In this document: positions 1 through 6,886 of the stretch, piece after piece
Layout of the letters: every line of letters starts with the position of its first letter
Position numbering within the stretch: position 1 is the first letter of the stretch
Assembly (NCBI GenBank): GCA_016188265.1
Contig: JACPID010000023.1
Span: forward strand, 1-38,429
Source of the DNA: Candidatus Woesearchaeota archaeon
GTDB taxonomy: Archaea; Nanobdellota; Nanobdellia; Woesearchaeales; ARS49
DNA: 38,429 nucleotides
Direction of reading: 5' to 3'
Position numbers and translations under genes: made by a program
Notes under the pieces: generated by a model
What the model was told of the DNA's origin: nothing
Seen by the model: the letters and a program-made list of their open reading frames with translations, nothing else
The model's database searches: none

Positions 1-567
1 TATTATAATGGTGGTTGCTATAATTCTTGTGATCCTTCACAACAGCTTAAAGTTCCAAGACCATCTTCTGGCAGGTGGATAGATTGTGGTTTAAAAGAAT
101 GTTGCGTTTCACTTGAAAAATTAAAAATTCCCAAAACTGAAACAGTGCCAAAATCAGTTACTGAAGAATTTCTTGACTCAAAACCGCTTATTCCTATAGA
201 AGAGGTTGCGGTTCTTGATTGCCCTTCAAAAAATCACCTTGTTTCAAGAGAATTTACTTTTAAAAAAGAAGTTAAAAGAGAGACTGTTACTGCATTTGAG
301 CTTACTCAAGAGAGAGTTGAATTACGTGAAGACTGCAATATTAAAATGTCTGAAGTGAATGAAAAATTATCTAATTTGTGTAAAACTAAAAAATGTAGTA
401 ATACTTCTGAGAAAAAATGTTCAAAAAACCCAAAACCACTTGGATCTTATGTTGTTTTTAATGAAAATAAAAAATCGCCTACATATACTGGAGATTTACC
501 TTCAATTGAATTTACTTGTGATATTGTTATGCTTTGTGAGTGTGCTGAAGAAAAAATAAGTACCTAA
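1..567 (+). CDS. Cysteine-rich surface protein, 5' end missing
   Basis: The reading frame is open from the first base of the window, so the true start lies upstream; the GTG at 145 is only an internal codon. About 188 residues are visible. The upstream part contains GRWIDCGLKECCV, a Cys motif that recurs at the C-terminus of the 96-aa protein at 3145-3435. The rest is polar, with scattered Cys residues (for example TKKCSNTSEKKC and LCECAEEK), as expected for an exported, disulfide-bonded domain. No catalytic motif is recognised. Its position before ten small pilin-like genes suggests the same surface system (inference). The stop codon overlaps the first bases of a 22-bp direct repeat at 566-587. 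Confidence 0.75.
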   Translation, partial: YYNGGCYNSCDPSQQLKVPRPSSGRWIDCGLKECCVSLEKLKIPKTETVPKSVTEEFLDSKPLIPIEEVAVLDCPSKNHLVSREFTFKKEVKRETVTAFELTQERVELREDCNIKMSEVNEKLSNLCKTKKCSNTSEKKCSKNPKPLGSYVVFNENKKSPTYTGDLPSIEFTCDIVMLCECAEEKIST

Positions 568-587
568 TACAATGAAAACTAAAATCA
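566..587. repeat. Left copy of 22-bp direct repeat flanking the VapBC segment
   Basis: The 22 bases starting AATACAATGAAAACT are repeated perfectly at 1542-1563. This copy overlaps the stop codon of the upstream gene. The other copy contains the ATG of the 328-aa gene. The segment between the copies carries vapC, vapB, an inverted-repeat element and a 40-aa ORF. Confidence 0.9.
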
Positions 588-595
588 TCTGATAT

Positions 596-985
596 TTAAT
601 AACTTTCAACAACTAAGTTCTTAATTCTAGAATAATGATTAACATTTCTAGTTAATATACTTTTGCCATGTTTTATGCATATTCCTGCAATCATGCAATC
701 TTCTGCGTCAATTTCTCGGCCTTCACTTTTTAATTTTGCTCTTATTTTTCCGCCGATTTTAGCGCTTTCAGAATCTAAATCAAGTAAGCCTCTTTTTGAA
801 AAGAAATCATTTAATTTTTCTAATTTTTTTTCATCTTTTATGCTGTAAATCCCTTGCCAAATTTCGAAAACTGTAACTGCAGTAGTGAAAAGAGAAATGT
901 TTTTTTGCATTAATTCTTTGGCTTTTTCAACAGCAGCTTTATCATTTCGCAATAAATCTATCAAAAAAGAAGTTTCTAATATCAT
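596..985 (-). CDS. vapC: VapC-like PIN-domain ribonuclease toxin
   Basis: This is a 129-aa PIN-domain protein, the usual VapC size. VapC toxins are Mg-dependent RNases that cut tRNA or rRNA when freed from their antitoxin. Visible family features are the N-terminal LETSFLIDLL strand, a central FEIW glutamate, the acidic IDAEDCMIAG segment and the C-terminal LTRNVNHYSRI. The first catalytic position, normally Asp (LDTS), is Glu4 here; Asp10 follows. The start codon overlaps the end of vapB by 4 bp (ATGA type), so the two are translationally coupled. It runs against the surrounding + strand genes. Assignment to VapBC is firm; the RNA target is unknown. Confidence 0.9.
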   Translation of the reverse strand: MILETSFLIDLLRNDKAAVEKAKELMQKNISLFTTAVTVFEIWQGIYSIKDEKKLEKLNDFFSKRGLLDLDSESAKIGGKIRAKLKSEGREIDAEDCMIAGICIKHGKSILTRNVNHYSRIKNLVVESY

Positions 986-1215
986 TGCAAAGACTTCCTT
1001 ATTCTTTCCATCCTTTTATTTGATTCTTTTCTAGATTCTTTGATTCTTTTTTCAACAAGATCTGCTTCTTCTTTTGTTAATAAACCTGCTAGTTCCAGTA
1101 AATCAGATTCTCCGCTTAATCTTTTAATTACATCACTGAAACTCTCATAATCTTCTTTTTTAGCGCTTAAAAAATCATATGCATCTTCTGTAATAGTTAT
1201 AGTTTTGGTTGCCAT
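982..1215 (-). CDS. vapB: VapB-like antitoxin (DUF217 type)
   Basis: This 77-aa protein begins MATKTITITEDAYDFLSAKK, typical of the archaeal VapB/DUF217 antitoxins. The N-terminal beta strand and helix form a dimeric DNA-binding fold, followed by SFSDVIKRLSG. The charged C-terminal helix (about residues 45-77, rich in Lys, Arg and Glu) would wrap around VapC. It is the first gene of the pair, and its stop overlaps the vapC start. A 9+6+9 bp palindrome lies directly over its start codon, and a TATA-like box lies about 27 nt upstream, consistent with autorepression by the VapBC complex. Confidence 0.88.
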   Translation of the reverse strand: MATKTITITEDAYDFLSAKKEDYESFSDVIKRLSGESDLLELAGLLTKEEADLVEKRIKESRKESNKRMERIRKSLQ

Positions 1216-1238
1216 ACAAGTACGTGTATGTACTTGTA
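1215..1238 (-). promoter_or_regulatory. Palindromic operator at the vapBC start
   Basis: TACAAGTAC at 1215-1223 and GTACTTGTA at 1230-1238 are perfect inverted repeats separated by 6 nt. They cover the first base of vapB and the predicted transcription start. On the minus strand a TATA-like AGCTTAAATAAT (about 1237-1248) precedes it. The likely role is VapBC autoregulation (inference). Confidence 0.7.
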
Positions 1239-1277
1239 TTATTTAAGCTTTTTTGTTCATACTGCACGTTTGCTGTT

Positions 1278-1390
1278 TGTCAAAAACTACTCACTGAACT
1301 AAGTAGCGTGTAGTTTTTGATCATGATCGAGAATCACTCGTCCTTTCTACTGACTAAAGTCAATAGTGTACGTTAGAGCAGTTTTTGACA
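1278..1390. repeat. 113-bp element with inverted-repeat ends
   Basis: TGTCAAAAACT at 1278-1288 is the exact reverse complement of AGTTTTTGACA at 1380-1390. A second internal arm, GTAGTTTTTG at 1310-1319, pairs with CAAAAACTAC at 1281-1290. It lies between the vapB promoter and a small ORF. No protein-coding content is seen. It may be a MITE-like remnant or a structured RNA. Confidence 0.5.
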
Positions 1391-1397
1391 TATAAAC

Positions 1398-1409
1398 CTT
1401 TAAATAATC
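1398..1409 (+). promoter_or_regulatory. TATA-like box for the pilin-like operon
   Basis: CTTTAAATAATC lies about 26 nt (from its centre) before the ATG at 1429. The identical 12-mer occurs at 4967-4978, about 28 nt before the ATG at 5000. This spacing fits archaeal TATA boxes of leaderless transcripts. Confidence 0.6.
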
Positions 1410-1428
1410 ATTAATCTTTGTTGTTTTT

Positions 1429-1551
1429 ATGTTTAAAAGAGGAGATTTATCTTTGAACCAGTTAGTAAGAACTATTCTTGTTATTGCTTTTTTTGCTCTG
1501 GTTTTATATGCATTTTATACATTAACTAAAAAAGTACCCCCAATACAATGA
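1429..1551 (+). CDS. 40-aa pilin-like single-span membrane protein
   Basis: This short ORF has a basic N-terminus MFKRGDLSLNQ, then a hydrophobic stretch (about residues 13-31) and a short tail ending KKVPPIQ. Its stop overlaps the ATG of the next gene (ATGA at 1548-1551), so the pair is translationally coupled. A TATA-like box lies about 26 nt upstream. The KRG followed by a hydrophobic segment resembles class III (prepilin) signal peptides and recurs in the nine genes that follow. The function is unknown. The last codons fall in the right copy of the direct repeat around VapBC, so the end of this ORF may have been shaped by that insertion. Confidence 0.6.
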   Translation: MFKRGDLSLNQLVRTILVIAFFALVLYAFYTLTKKVPPIQ

Positions 1552-1563
1552 AAACTAAAATCA
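1542..1563. repeat. Right copy of 22-bp direct repeat flanking the VapBC segment
   Basis: This is identical over 22 bases to 566-587, with mismatching bases immediately outside both ends. It contains the ATG and first codons of the 328-aa gene, which suggests that this is the original copy. Confidence 0.9.
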
Positions 1564-2534
1564 ATAAAGCTCAACTTCAAATACAATATCTTGCTATTGC
1601 TGTTATTCTTTTAGTTTTTCTTGCATTTATGCTTGCTGTTGTAATGCCTAGATATATTAAATGGTGGAGAACTGGTGAAGAAGAAGCAGAATGCACTCTG
1701 TCCATCTGGATGGGTGCAATGAAGCAGTACTCAAGTTTAGGAATTTTAAGCTTACCTCCTCAGTGCAAGGCAAGAAATGTTGTTGTTGATAAAGCAAAGC
1801 TTTCAGAATATCAAGCTAAAGCAAAAAGTAAAATAGCAAAATATAAAGCAAATGATTATGAAAGAATTCTTGAAAAATTTAACAATCCTAAAGATGAAAA
1901 GCAAGTTAATGAATTAGCGCTAGACTTGCTTGTTAGTGATGAGCTTGTTTCCTGCTGGAAAAAAGTATTGCGGGGAAAGCTTCCAATGTTTGACAAGAAT
2001 TATAATGTTCTTGATCTTACTTTGTTTGGTGCATTTGAAGGAGATTATTCAGAGCGTGAAAAACAATTTGTTCAAAGTTCTAATGTAGGCTTTTTTGAAG
2101 TTTGGGGTCCTCCAAGTGCTTGTATTATTTGTTCACATATTAGGTTAACTGAAGATATTCAAAAATTAGGCCTTCCCGATGTAATAGAATCTGGCAACCT
2201 TGTTCTTGAACATACACCTGGACCTAAAGGATTTCCTAAATCTGCTTATGAATATTTAGAAGAAGGACAATATTTTCCTCCTACGTCTTTTTTTTCTCCT
2301 AATGAAAAACACATTGCAGTAGTTTATTTAAGAAGAAATATGCACTTAATTGATGAAGTGCTTGGAATTTTAAAACCTAAATATTTGTTACCAACATATT
2401 GGTTAAACCTTAAAACATATCCTGAAGGAGAAGTTCAAGATCAAAATCTTGTTGTTTTATTTCCATTTAATAAAGTTCAAAAACCAATAAGTAAAGAGGA
2501 GGGTGGTTTAGGATGTTTAAAAGTAGTTCAATAA
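1548..2534 (+). CDS. 328-aa pilin-like membrane-anchored protein, unknown function
   Basis: The N-terminus has basic residues, an NKAQ motif and a long hydrophobic helix (about residues 15-35), as in class III signal peptides. About 290 residues of presumed extracellular domain follow. Visible features are a helical charged region (about residues 75-130) and a region with paired Cys, PPSACIICSHIR, near residue 190. No enzyme motif is recognised. It is coupled to the 40-aa ORF upstream by ATGA, and its end overlaps the 48-aa ORF that starts at 2513. Clustering with other proteins of this layout suggests a pseudopilin or minor surface subunit (inference). Confidence 0.8.
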   Translation: MKTKINKAQLQIQYLAIAVILLVFLAFMLAVVMPRYIKWWRTGEEEAECTLSIWMGAMKQYSSLGILSLPPQCKARNVVVDKAKLSEYQAKAKSKIAKYKANDYERILEKFNNPKDEKQVNELALDLLVSDELVSCWKKVLRGKLPMFDKNYNVLDLTLFGAFEGDYSEREKQFVQSSNVGFFEVWGPPSACIICSHIRLTEDIQKLGLPDVIESGNLVLEHTPGPKGFPKSAYEYLEEGQYFPPTSFFSPNEKHIAVVYLRRNMHLIDEVLGILKPKYLLPTYWLNLKTYPEGEVQDQNLVVLFPFNKVQKPISKEEGGLGCLKVVQ

Positions 2535-2659
2535 GTAAAAAAGCTCAAGAAGGAGCTCCTGGAATATGGACTTTGGTAGTTATAATTATTACTCTTGTTT
2601 TTATTGCAACAATGATTTTAATAATTTATAAATCAGGAGAAATCCTGCAATTTCCATGA
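2513..2659 (+). CDS. 48-aa pilin-like small membrane protein
   Basis: The ORF starts at an ATG inside the end of the 328-aa gene, preceded by a GAGGAGGG-like ribosome binding site near 2496-2503. The protein has SISKKAQEGAPG, then a hydrophobic helix of about 22 residues and a short tail ending in FP. KKAQ followed by a helix fits a class III signal peptide or small pilin. Its stop overlaps the next ATG (ATGA at 2656-2659). Overlaps at both ends support real translation. Function unknown. Confidence 0.7.
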   Translation: MFKSSSISKKAQEGAPGIWTLVVIIITLVFIATMILIIYKSGEILQFP

Positions 2660-3105
2660 ATAAAAAAGCAATTACAGTTGGAACACTTGTAACAATTATT
2701 TTAGCGCTTGTACTGCTTGTAGTAATGTTAAGTATTCCTTTATATCAGTATGTCAATGAACATTTTTTTTCTGGAAATCTTTTAGGTACTGCAAAACAAA
2801 AATTAGGTCTTGAAAAAGAATCTGTATTTAGGCCAAAACAAGATCCTTTTGACGAAGCCAGATTGTTTTGTAAAAAAGCAATAATTAAATACAAAGATGT
2901 TAAAGAAAATGATAAGTTTGATGTTAATGGAGCTGAAATTTTAGTGAAAAAAATAAATTTTGATAATAAAACTGTATTGCTTGAAAAAAACAAAGAACTT
3001 AGAGAAGGCAGAGAAGGCGGTTATGCTTATTTTTCAGATGGCTTAGGATTCCATGTTGTTGTTATTCGTAGCAAAGATCTAGACACTTCATTATGCGTTG
3101 GTTAA
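2656..3105 (+). CDS. 149-aa pilin-like membrane protein
   Basis: The N-terminus MNKKAITVGTLV runs into a hydrophobic helix (about residues 8-30), a typical prepilin-like arrangement. The remaining ~115 residues are soluble, with two Cys (FCKKA and the C-terminal SLCVG). The start is fixed by the ATGA overlap with the preceding 48-aa ORF. No known domain is recognised. It is part of the run of co-oriented small membrane proteins and is probably a minor subunit of the same surface assembly (inference). Confidence 0.75.
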   Translation: MNKKAITVGTLVTIILALVLLVVMLSIPLYQYVNEHFFSGNLLGTAKQKLGLEKESVFRPKQDPFDEARLFCKKAIIKYKDVKENDKFDVNGAEILVKKINFDNKTVLLEKNKELREGREGGYAYFSDGLGFHVVVIRSKDLDTSLCVG

Positions 3106-3110
3106 ACAAT

Positions 3111-3123
3111 AAATATTTATAAC
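3111..3123 (+). promoter_or_regulatory. TATA-like box before the 96-aa gene
   Basis: AAATATTTATAAC lies about 29 nt upstream of the ATG at 3145, in the 39-bp gap after the previous gene. It gives this gene a promoter of its own, probably leaderless. Confidence 0.5.
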
Positions 3124-3144
3124 TAAAAAAAATTAGAACTTAAT

Positions 3145-3435
3145 ATGATGAACAATAAAGGTTTGGATATTGGTATTGGAATAATTATTTTGCTAACCTT
3201 AGGCTTAATTCTTCTAATAGTATTTATTCCAATTATTACTCAAAAAATTCCAGAATGGACTGAAAAAGCTGAAGAGCTTGGTGAAAAAGCAGTAAAAATT
3301 GAGAATAATTGTGCTGCCCAAGGATATGTTTGCACTGCAAAAGATGTATGCGATGAAAAAGGCGCTGAACGTTCTGTTCCTGAAGGCAGCTGGTTTGACT
3401 GCAAGCCTCCTTCTGTTTGCTGTAAAATAATATAA
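3145..3435 (+). CDS. 96-aa cysteine-rich pilin-like protein
   Basis: The N-terminus MMNNKGLDIGIG and a hydrophobic helix (about residues 8-30) form a class III-like signal. A short exported domain has seven Cys: NNCAAQGYVC, DVC, FDC and CC near the end. GSWFDCKPPSVCC at the C-terminus matches the GRWIDC..CC motif of the partial gene at the left edge, so the two are probably related. Disulfide stabilisation outside the cell is likely. ATG codons at 3145 and 3148 are both possible. Function unknown. Confidence 0.75.
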   Translation: MMNNKGLDIGIGIIILLTLGLILLIVFIPIITQKIPEWTEKAEELGEKAVKIENNCAAQGYVCTAKDVCDEKGAERSVPEGSWFDCKPPSVCCKII

Positions 3436-3487
3436 TTTCATATGTTTCTTGTCCTAATAGGCGACAGGCCAGAATCTTGCTCTTGGT

Positions 3488-4765
3488 TTATTGTAACAGC
3501 CATTTCCACAAAGGGATGAATTCTATTTTTTTGTTTTTTACTTTTTCTTCTCCTTCGTAGTTTTCAGTAAGAACAAGTAATTTGTTGCACTTTAATTCTG
3601 CACTCGCGTTTACTAATGATTTTATTTCTCTTGCTTTAGTTTTTTCTTCTAATAGATCGTAACAAACTTGTATTAATTGTTCTACCTTATCTCTATTTTT
3701 TATTACAAAGTCTACTTCTTTGTTTTGTGTATTGTGCCAGTAATAAACTTCTTTTTTACTTCTTTTTAATTGTATTGCAACTATGTTTTCATATATTCTG
3801 CCCTTGTCTTTGCTGAATTTGAAACTTATGGCATTTCTTAGTCCTGTATCTATCGCATATGTTTTGAATGGATTGCTTATCTGTTTTTTTAACAAGTAGC
3901 TGAAAAATGGGATTTTTATGAGGAGATATGCGTTCTCCAAGTAGGTGAAGTATTTTATTGTTGTTGTAACACTCTTGCTTTTTGTGAGTTCTGTTAATTT
4001 TCTGTACGTGGTTAAATTGCCAGTATTTGTTACAACATATCTGGCTACTTCACTGATCTGATTAATATTCCCTATAGAGTATCTTTTAGCAACATCGTGG
4101 TAGAGGATGTCATTGAAGTATTCTTGTAATATCTCTATCTTTTGGTCTGTTATGTATTCTGGAAACCCTCCAACATCCACAAATCTTGAAAAATGTTTCA
4201 TAATGACAGCTCTTCGTTCTGTCAAATAAAAATCATCTTTTTCAAATAGAAAACCTTGCATTTTCAGGTACTCATCAAAGGCGAAAGGATATATTGATAT
4301 TTGGATATGTCTGCCAGTTAGTAGTGTTGCTAGTTCTTTGCTGAGAAGGTTTGCATTTGAACCAGTAATAAAGAATTTGAACTTATCTTCATATAGTCTT
4401 CTCACCCACTTTTCCCACCCGGATATGTTTTGTACTTCATCTAAGAAAAATGTGTTATGATTGCCGAATAGTTCTATGAATGTCTCGTGAAGTGTTGAAA
4501 AATCTTCTGATTCAAAATTTGATAATCTTTCATCTTCAAAATTAATGAAATAATAATTTTCATTGTAGAATTTGTTTATTATTTCCAAGAGTAGTATTGA
4601 TTTGCCACACCTTCTCACTCCTGTGATTATTACTGCGTGTTTTAACTTGATGAACTGCTCTATTTCTTTTACATAGTTTCTGATAACAAATGATTCTTTC
4701 TTTAGAGCTTCAACTCTATGTCTTTGTTCCAACAATACAATTTTTAATAGCTCTTTTGATATCAT
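3488..4765 (-). CDS. AAA ATPase with DUF4143 C-terminal domain
   Basis: This is a 425-aa P-loop ATPase of the widespread archaeal ATPase/DUF4143 family. Walker A is GVRRCGKS (residues 49-56) and Walker B is FFLDEVQNISGW (about 105-117); FFITGSNA is sensor 1. The C-terminal half has the DUF4143 features LLTGRH and a nuclease-like YYWHNTQNKEVDFVI (VDFV with upstream Glu). The family is mobile and patchily distributed. Its cellular role is not settled. It runs on the minus strand and splits the + strand pilin-like series. The flanking gaps contain no obvious direct repeats. Confidence 0.88.
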   Translation of the reverse strand: MISKELLKIVLLEQRHRVEALKKESFVIRNYVKEIEQFIKLKHAVIITGVRRCGKSILLLEIINKFYNENYYFINFEDERLSNFESEDFSTLHETFIELFGNHNTFFLDEVQNISGWEKWVRRLYEDKFKFFITGSNANLLSKELATLLTGRHIQISIYPFAFDEYLKMQGFLFEKDDFYLTERRAVIMKHFSRFVDVGGFPEYITDQKIEILQEYFNDILYHDVAKRYSIGNINQISEVARYVVTNTGNLTTYRKLTELTKSKSVTTTIKYFTYLENAYLLIKIPFFSYLLKKQISNPFKTYAIDTGLRNAISFKFSKDKGRIYENIVAIQLKRSKKEVYYWHNTQNKEVDFVIKNRDKVEQLIQVCYDLLEEKTKAREIKSLVNASAELKCNKLLVLTENYEGEEKVKNKKIEFIPLWKWLLQ

Positions 4766-4858
4766 TAAATGAAAGTATTCTCACTATTTTTTAAATGTTT
4801 CTATAAATGGACATCTTTTTGAATTATTGTCCAACAGAATGGATGTATTTTGAAGACT

Positions 4859-4933
4859 ATGAGCGCTAAAGCTGACACGCTTTATTTGAGAATCAAAGAA
4901 GGTAAATGCGCCATTAGAAAACTGCGGAAATAG
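4859..4933 (+). pseudogene. Remnant of a DUF2283 protein
   Basis: A 24-codon ORF reads SAKADTLYLRIKEGKCAIRK and then stops. DUF2283 proteins are usually around 60-80 residues and start with a DxEADALYIRLKEGK-like segment, which this matches. The C-terminal half is missing. No promoter or ribosome binding site is evident. The 234-bp gap (4766-4999) around it otherwise holds only the promoter of the next gene. Confidence 0.5.
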
Positions 4934-4966
4934 CAGGGCTAAGATATTTTGAGTTTTTAAAGTAAT

Positions 4967-4978
4967 CTTTAAATAATC
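4967..4978 (+). promoter_or_regulatory. TATA-like box for the 5000-8083 operon
   Basis: CTTTAAATAATC is identical to the box at 1398-1409 and lies about 28 nt upstream of the ATG at 5000. No ribosome binding site follows, so a leaderless message is likely. Confidence 0.6.
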
Positions 4979-4999
4979 TCTTTATCTTTTTATTGTGTA

Positions 5000-5476
5000 A
5001 TGAATAAAAGAGGCCAATTTCCTGGTTTAGAAGACATTGTTTATTATGTTGTTTATGCTATTCCTTTTATTCTTGTTATTGCTTTTTTAATTGTTTTACC
5101 TACTTATTTGTTTCCTGAAAAAGCAACTGCTGAACAAATTGATCAAGATGTGGTTATTGAACAGATTTCACAACTTGAGCCTGATGATTTTTTAACTATT
5201 GCTGTGCAAGGACAGGATTATGCTATGATTTTGTATGATAGCAATCATCCTGATATTCCTCTTGATTGCAATAAGCAGTCTTGTGTTTGTATTAAAAAAG
5301 AAGGAAGAACTTCTTGCAAACCTGTGAGTGTTTCTTCTTGTAATACAAAAACATATCCATGTATTGAAGGAGTGAGTCTTTGGGAAATAGAAAAAGAGGT
5401 TAAACCAATACCACTATGTTCAAAAGAAGGAAAAATATCCCTTGGAACTGGATGCGTAGCAGAAAGTCTCAGTTAA
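5000..5476 (+). CDS. 158-aa pilin-like cysteine-containing protein
   Basis: The N-terminus MNKRGQFPGLEDIVYY is the clearest class III-like signal in the window (KRGQ), followed by a hydrophobic helix to about residue 38. The exported part has eight Cys, including CNKQSCVCIKK, TSC and SSCNTKTYPC, which suggests disulfides. It is the first gene of a five-gene run in which every junction overlaps. No domain of known function is recognised. A structural subunit or adaptor of the surface system is the best guess (inference). Confidence 0.75.
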   Translation: MNKRGQFPGLEDIVYYVVYAIPFILVIAFLIVLPTYLFPEKATAEQIDQDVVIEQISQLEPDDFLTIAVQGQDYAMILYDSNHPDIPLDCNKQSCVCIKKEGRTSCKPVSVSSCNTKTYPCIEGVSLWEIEKEVKPIPLCSKEGKISLGTGCVAESLS

Positions 5477-6465
5477 TTGATTTAATACTTACACCAGCAT
5501 TTGCTACCATGTTTATGCTAGGCATATTCTTAGTTTTTTTACTGTGGTATGTTGGAAGTTTAGCTAGCACTACTGTTTATGAGCGTGAATTTGTTTCTAG
5601 AAACTTTGCTTTAATGATTGATACTCTTCTTACTATTCCTGGAAATATCAATGTTTTATTTCAGCCTTCAAAAAATTTACAAGATTTTAGTTACGAAGTT
5701 CAATCAGACAATGTTATTGTCAGGGATAAAGATGGTTTTGAAACAAAGCATTTTTTTTTACCAAATTATTTAATAAATATTGAACTTTCTGAAGGAAAAT
5801 TAACAGATCTGAGATTTGTGAAGCCAGGAAATAAAATTATTATTGCTGATTCAACAATTAATCAAAATCTTTATGCTCTTAATTGTCCTTCTGAAAAGGT
5901 TGAAGTTAAATCTATTGTTGTTGATCCTGGCCATGCTTATAATCCTGAACGTAAACAATTTGATTCTGGATATGTTTTTGGTGAAAAGTTAGAATCTGAA
6001 GAAACAAAAGCTGTTGCAAGAGCATTGCAAATACCCAGCCAGTTTGTTATAAAATTTACTCGTTCTATTACTCCAGGTATTGATCAGTTAATTAGTGTAG
6101 GCCAAAGAATTAATACAATTAAAGCTGAAAATTCAGATCTTTTGCTTTCACTGCACTTTTCTAATGAACCAGAACTTTTCATCAAAGCTTTTATTCCTTA
6201 CCCTAGTAAAAATTTTGACAAAAGCCAAAGAATTGCTTGTGAAATACTTAACTCTCTTGCTCAAGCGCTTATCAACAATAATTATCCTTTAGAAGGTGTT
6301 GCTGTTATTCCTAGAAATTCTGAACTTACTTCAGATAATAGTGATGATGTATTATTACGTGATCAAGCAAGTGTTCTTTTAGAACTAGGTTCATTGAAGT
6401 ATAATATTGATCCTGCAATTGTTGGCCATTCAATTCTTGAAGGAGTGAAAAATGGCAGAACGTAG
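5452..6465 (+). CDS. Membrane-anchored N-acetylmuramoyl-L-alanine amidase-like protein (Amidase_3)
   Basis: I place the start at 5452 (MRSRKSQLIDLIL), which matches the short basic pilin-like N-termini of its neighbours; an earlier ATG at 5416 would give a 61-bp overlap. The protein is 337 aa: a hydrophobic helix at about 12-33, a linker, then a domain from about 153 to 335 with the Amidase_3 landmarks. These are IVVDPGH (His161), a downstream Glu near 181, FTRS, LLLSLHF (His235) and SVLLELGS (Glu311). Family members bind Zn through His-Glu-His, with a late catalytic Glu, and cut the amide bond between muramic acid and peptide stems. Archaea of this kind have no murein, so the target would be a bacterial wall, or the domain has been repurposed. 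Assignment is from motifs only. Confidence 0.7.
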   Translation: MRSRKSQLIDLILTPAFATMFMLGIFLVFLLWYVGSLASTTVYEREFVSRNFALMIDTLLTIPGNINVLFQPSKNLQDFSYEVQSDNVIVRDKDGFETKHFFLPNYLINIELSEGKLTDLRFVKPGNKIIIADSTINQNLYALNCPSEKVEVKSIVVDPGHAYNPERKQFDSGYVFGEKLESEETKAVARALQIPSQFVIKFTRSITPGIDQLISVGQRINTIKAENSDLLLSLHFSNEPELFIKAFIPYPSKNFDKSQRIACEILNSLAQALINNNYPLEGVAVIPRNSELTSDNSDDVLLRDQASVLLELGSLKYNIDPAIVGHSILEGVKNGRT

Positions 6466-6886
6466 TTTTCAAATTCAAGCTTTATATTATACTATTTATA
6501 TTTCAATGGCATTAATTGTTATTTTTTTAGTGCGCCAAATTCCTGACATAGTGCTGTCTAAAGATATTCAAACACATGAAATTGAAACATTTATTTACAA
6601 TGAGCGTATTTATCAATCAATAACTCCTTTTAATAAAATTCTTAAAATTCCAGATTATGAAAAAATAATTTTAGACCAAAAACATCTTGTGAAATCATTT
6701 CCAATTAAAAAAAGAGCTTTTTACATAAAATATGACGATAATGAAATTTTACTTAATCCTGAAGATGATCCTTATTTTTACGACAATAGAAGGGCTTTAG
6801 CTCCAATAACTTACGGTTTATTGCAAGATGCAAGAATTAAACAAGGAAAACCGGTATTAATTGAACAGGTATACGAATATGAATAA
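6452..6886 (+). CDS. 144-aa single-span membrane protein in the amidase operon
   Basis: The start overlaps the end of the amidase gene by 14 bp, with a good ribosome binding site (GGAGTGA near 6441). The N-terminus MAERSFQIQALYYTIY leads into one hydrophobic helix (about residues 8-30). The rest is a soluble domain with no Cys and no recognised motif. It has the same pilin-like layout as its neighbours, but lacks a clear KG/KA dipeptide. Function unknown. Confidence 0.7.
   Translation: MAERSFQIQALYYTIYISMALIVIFLVRQIPDIVLSKDIQTHEIETFIYNERIYQSITPFNKILKIPDYEKIILDQKHLVKSFPIKKRAFYIKYDDNEILLNPEDDPYFYDNRRALAPITYGLLQDARIKQGKPVLIEQVYEYE

Noticed and set aside
1215-1390. Possible CRISPR or integron-like array
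   Set aside because: There are only two or three copies of inverted arms, no regular spacing and no cas or integrase genes in the window.
3436-4999. Direct repeats around the DUF4143 ATPase similar to those around the toxin-antitoxin pairs
   Set aside because: Only an 8-bp match (ATGTTTCT) was seen in the two flanks, which is expected by chance in AT-rich DNA.
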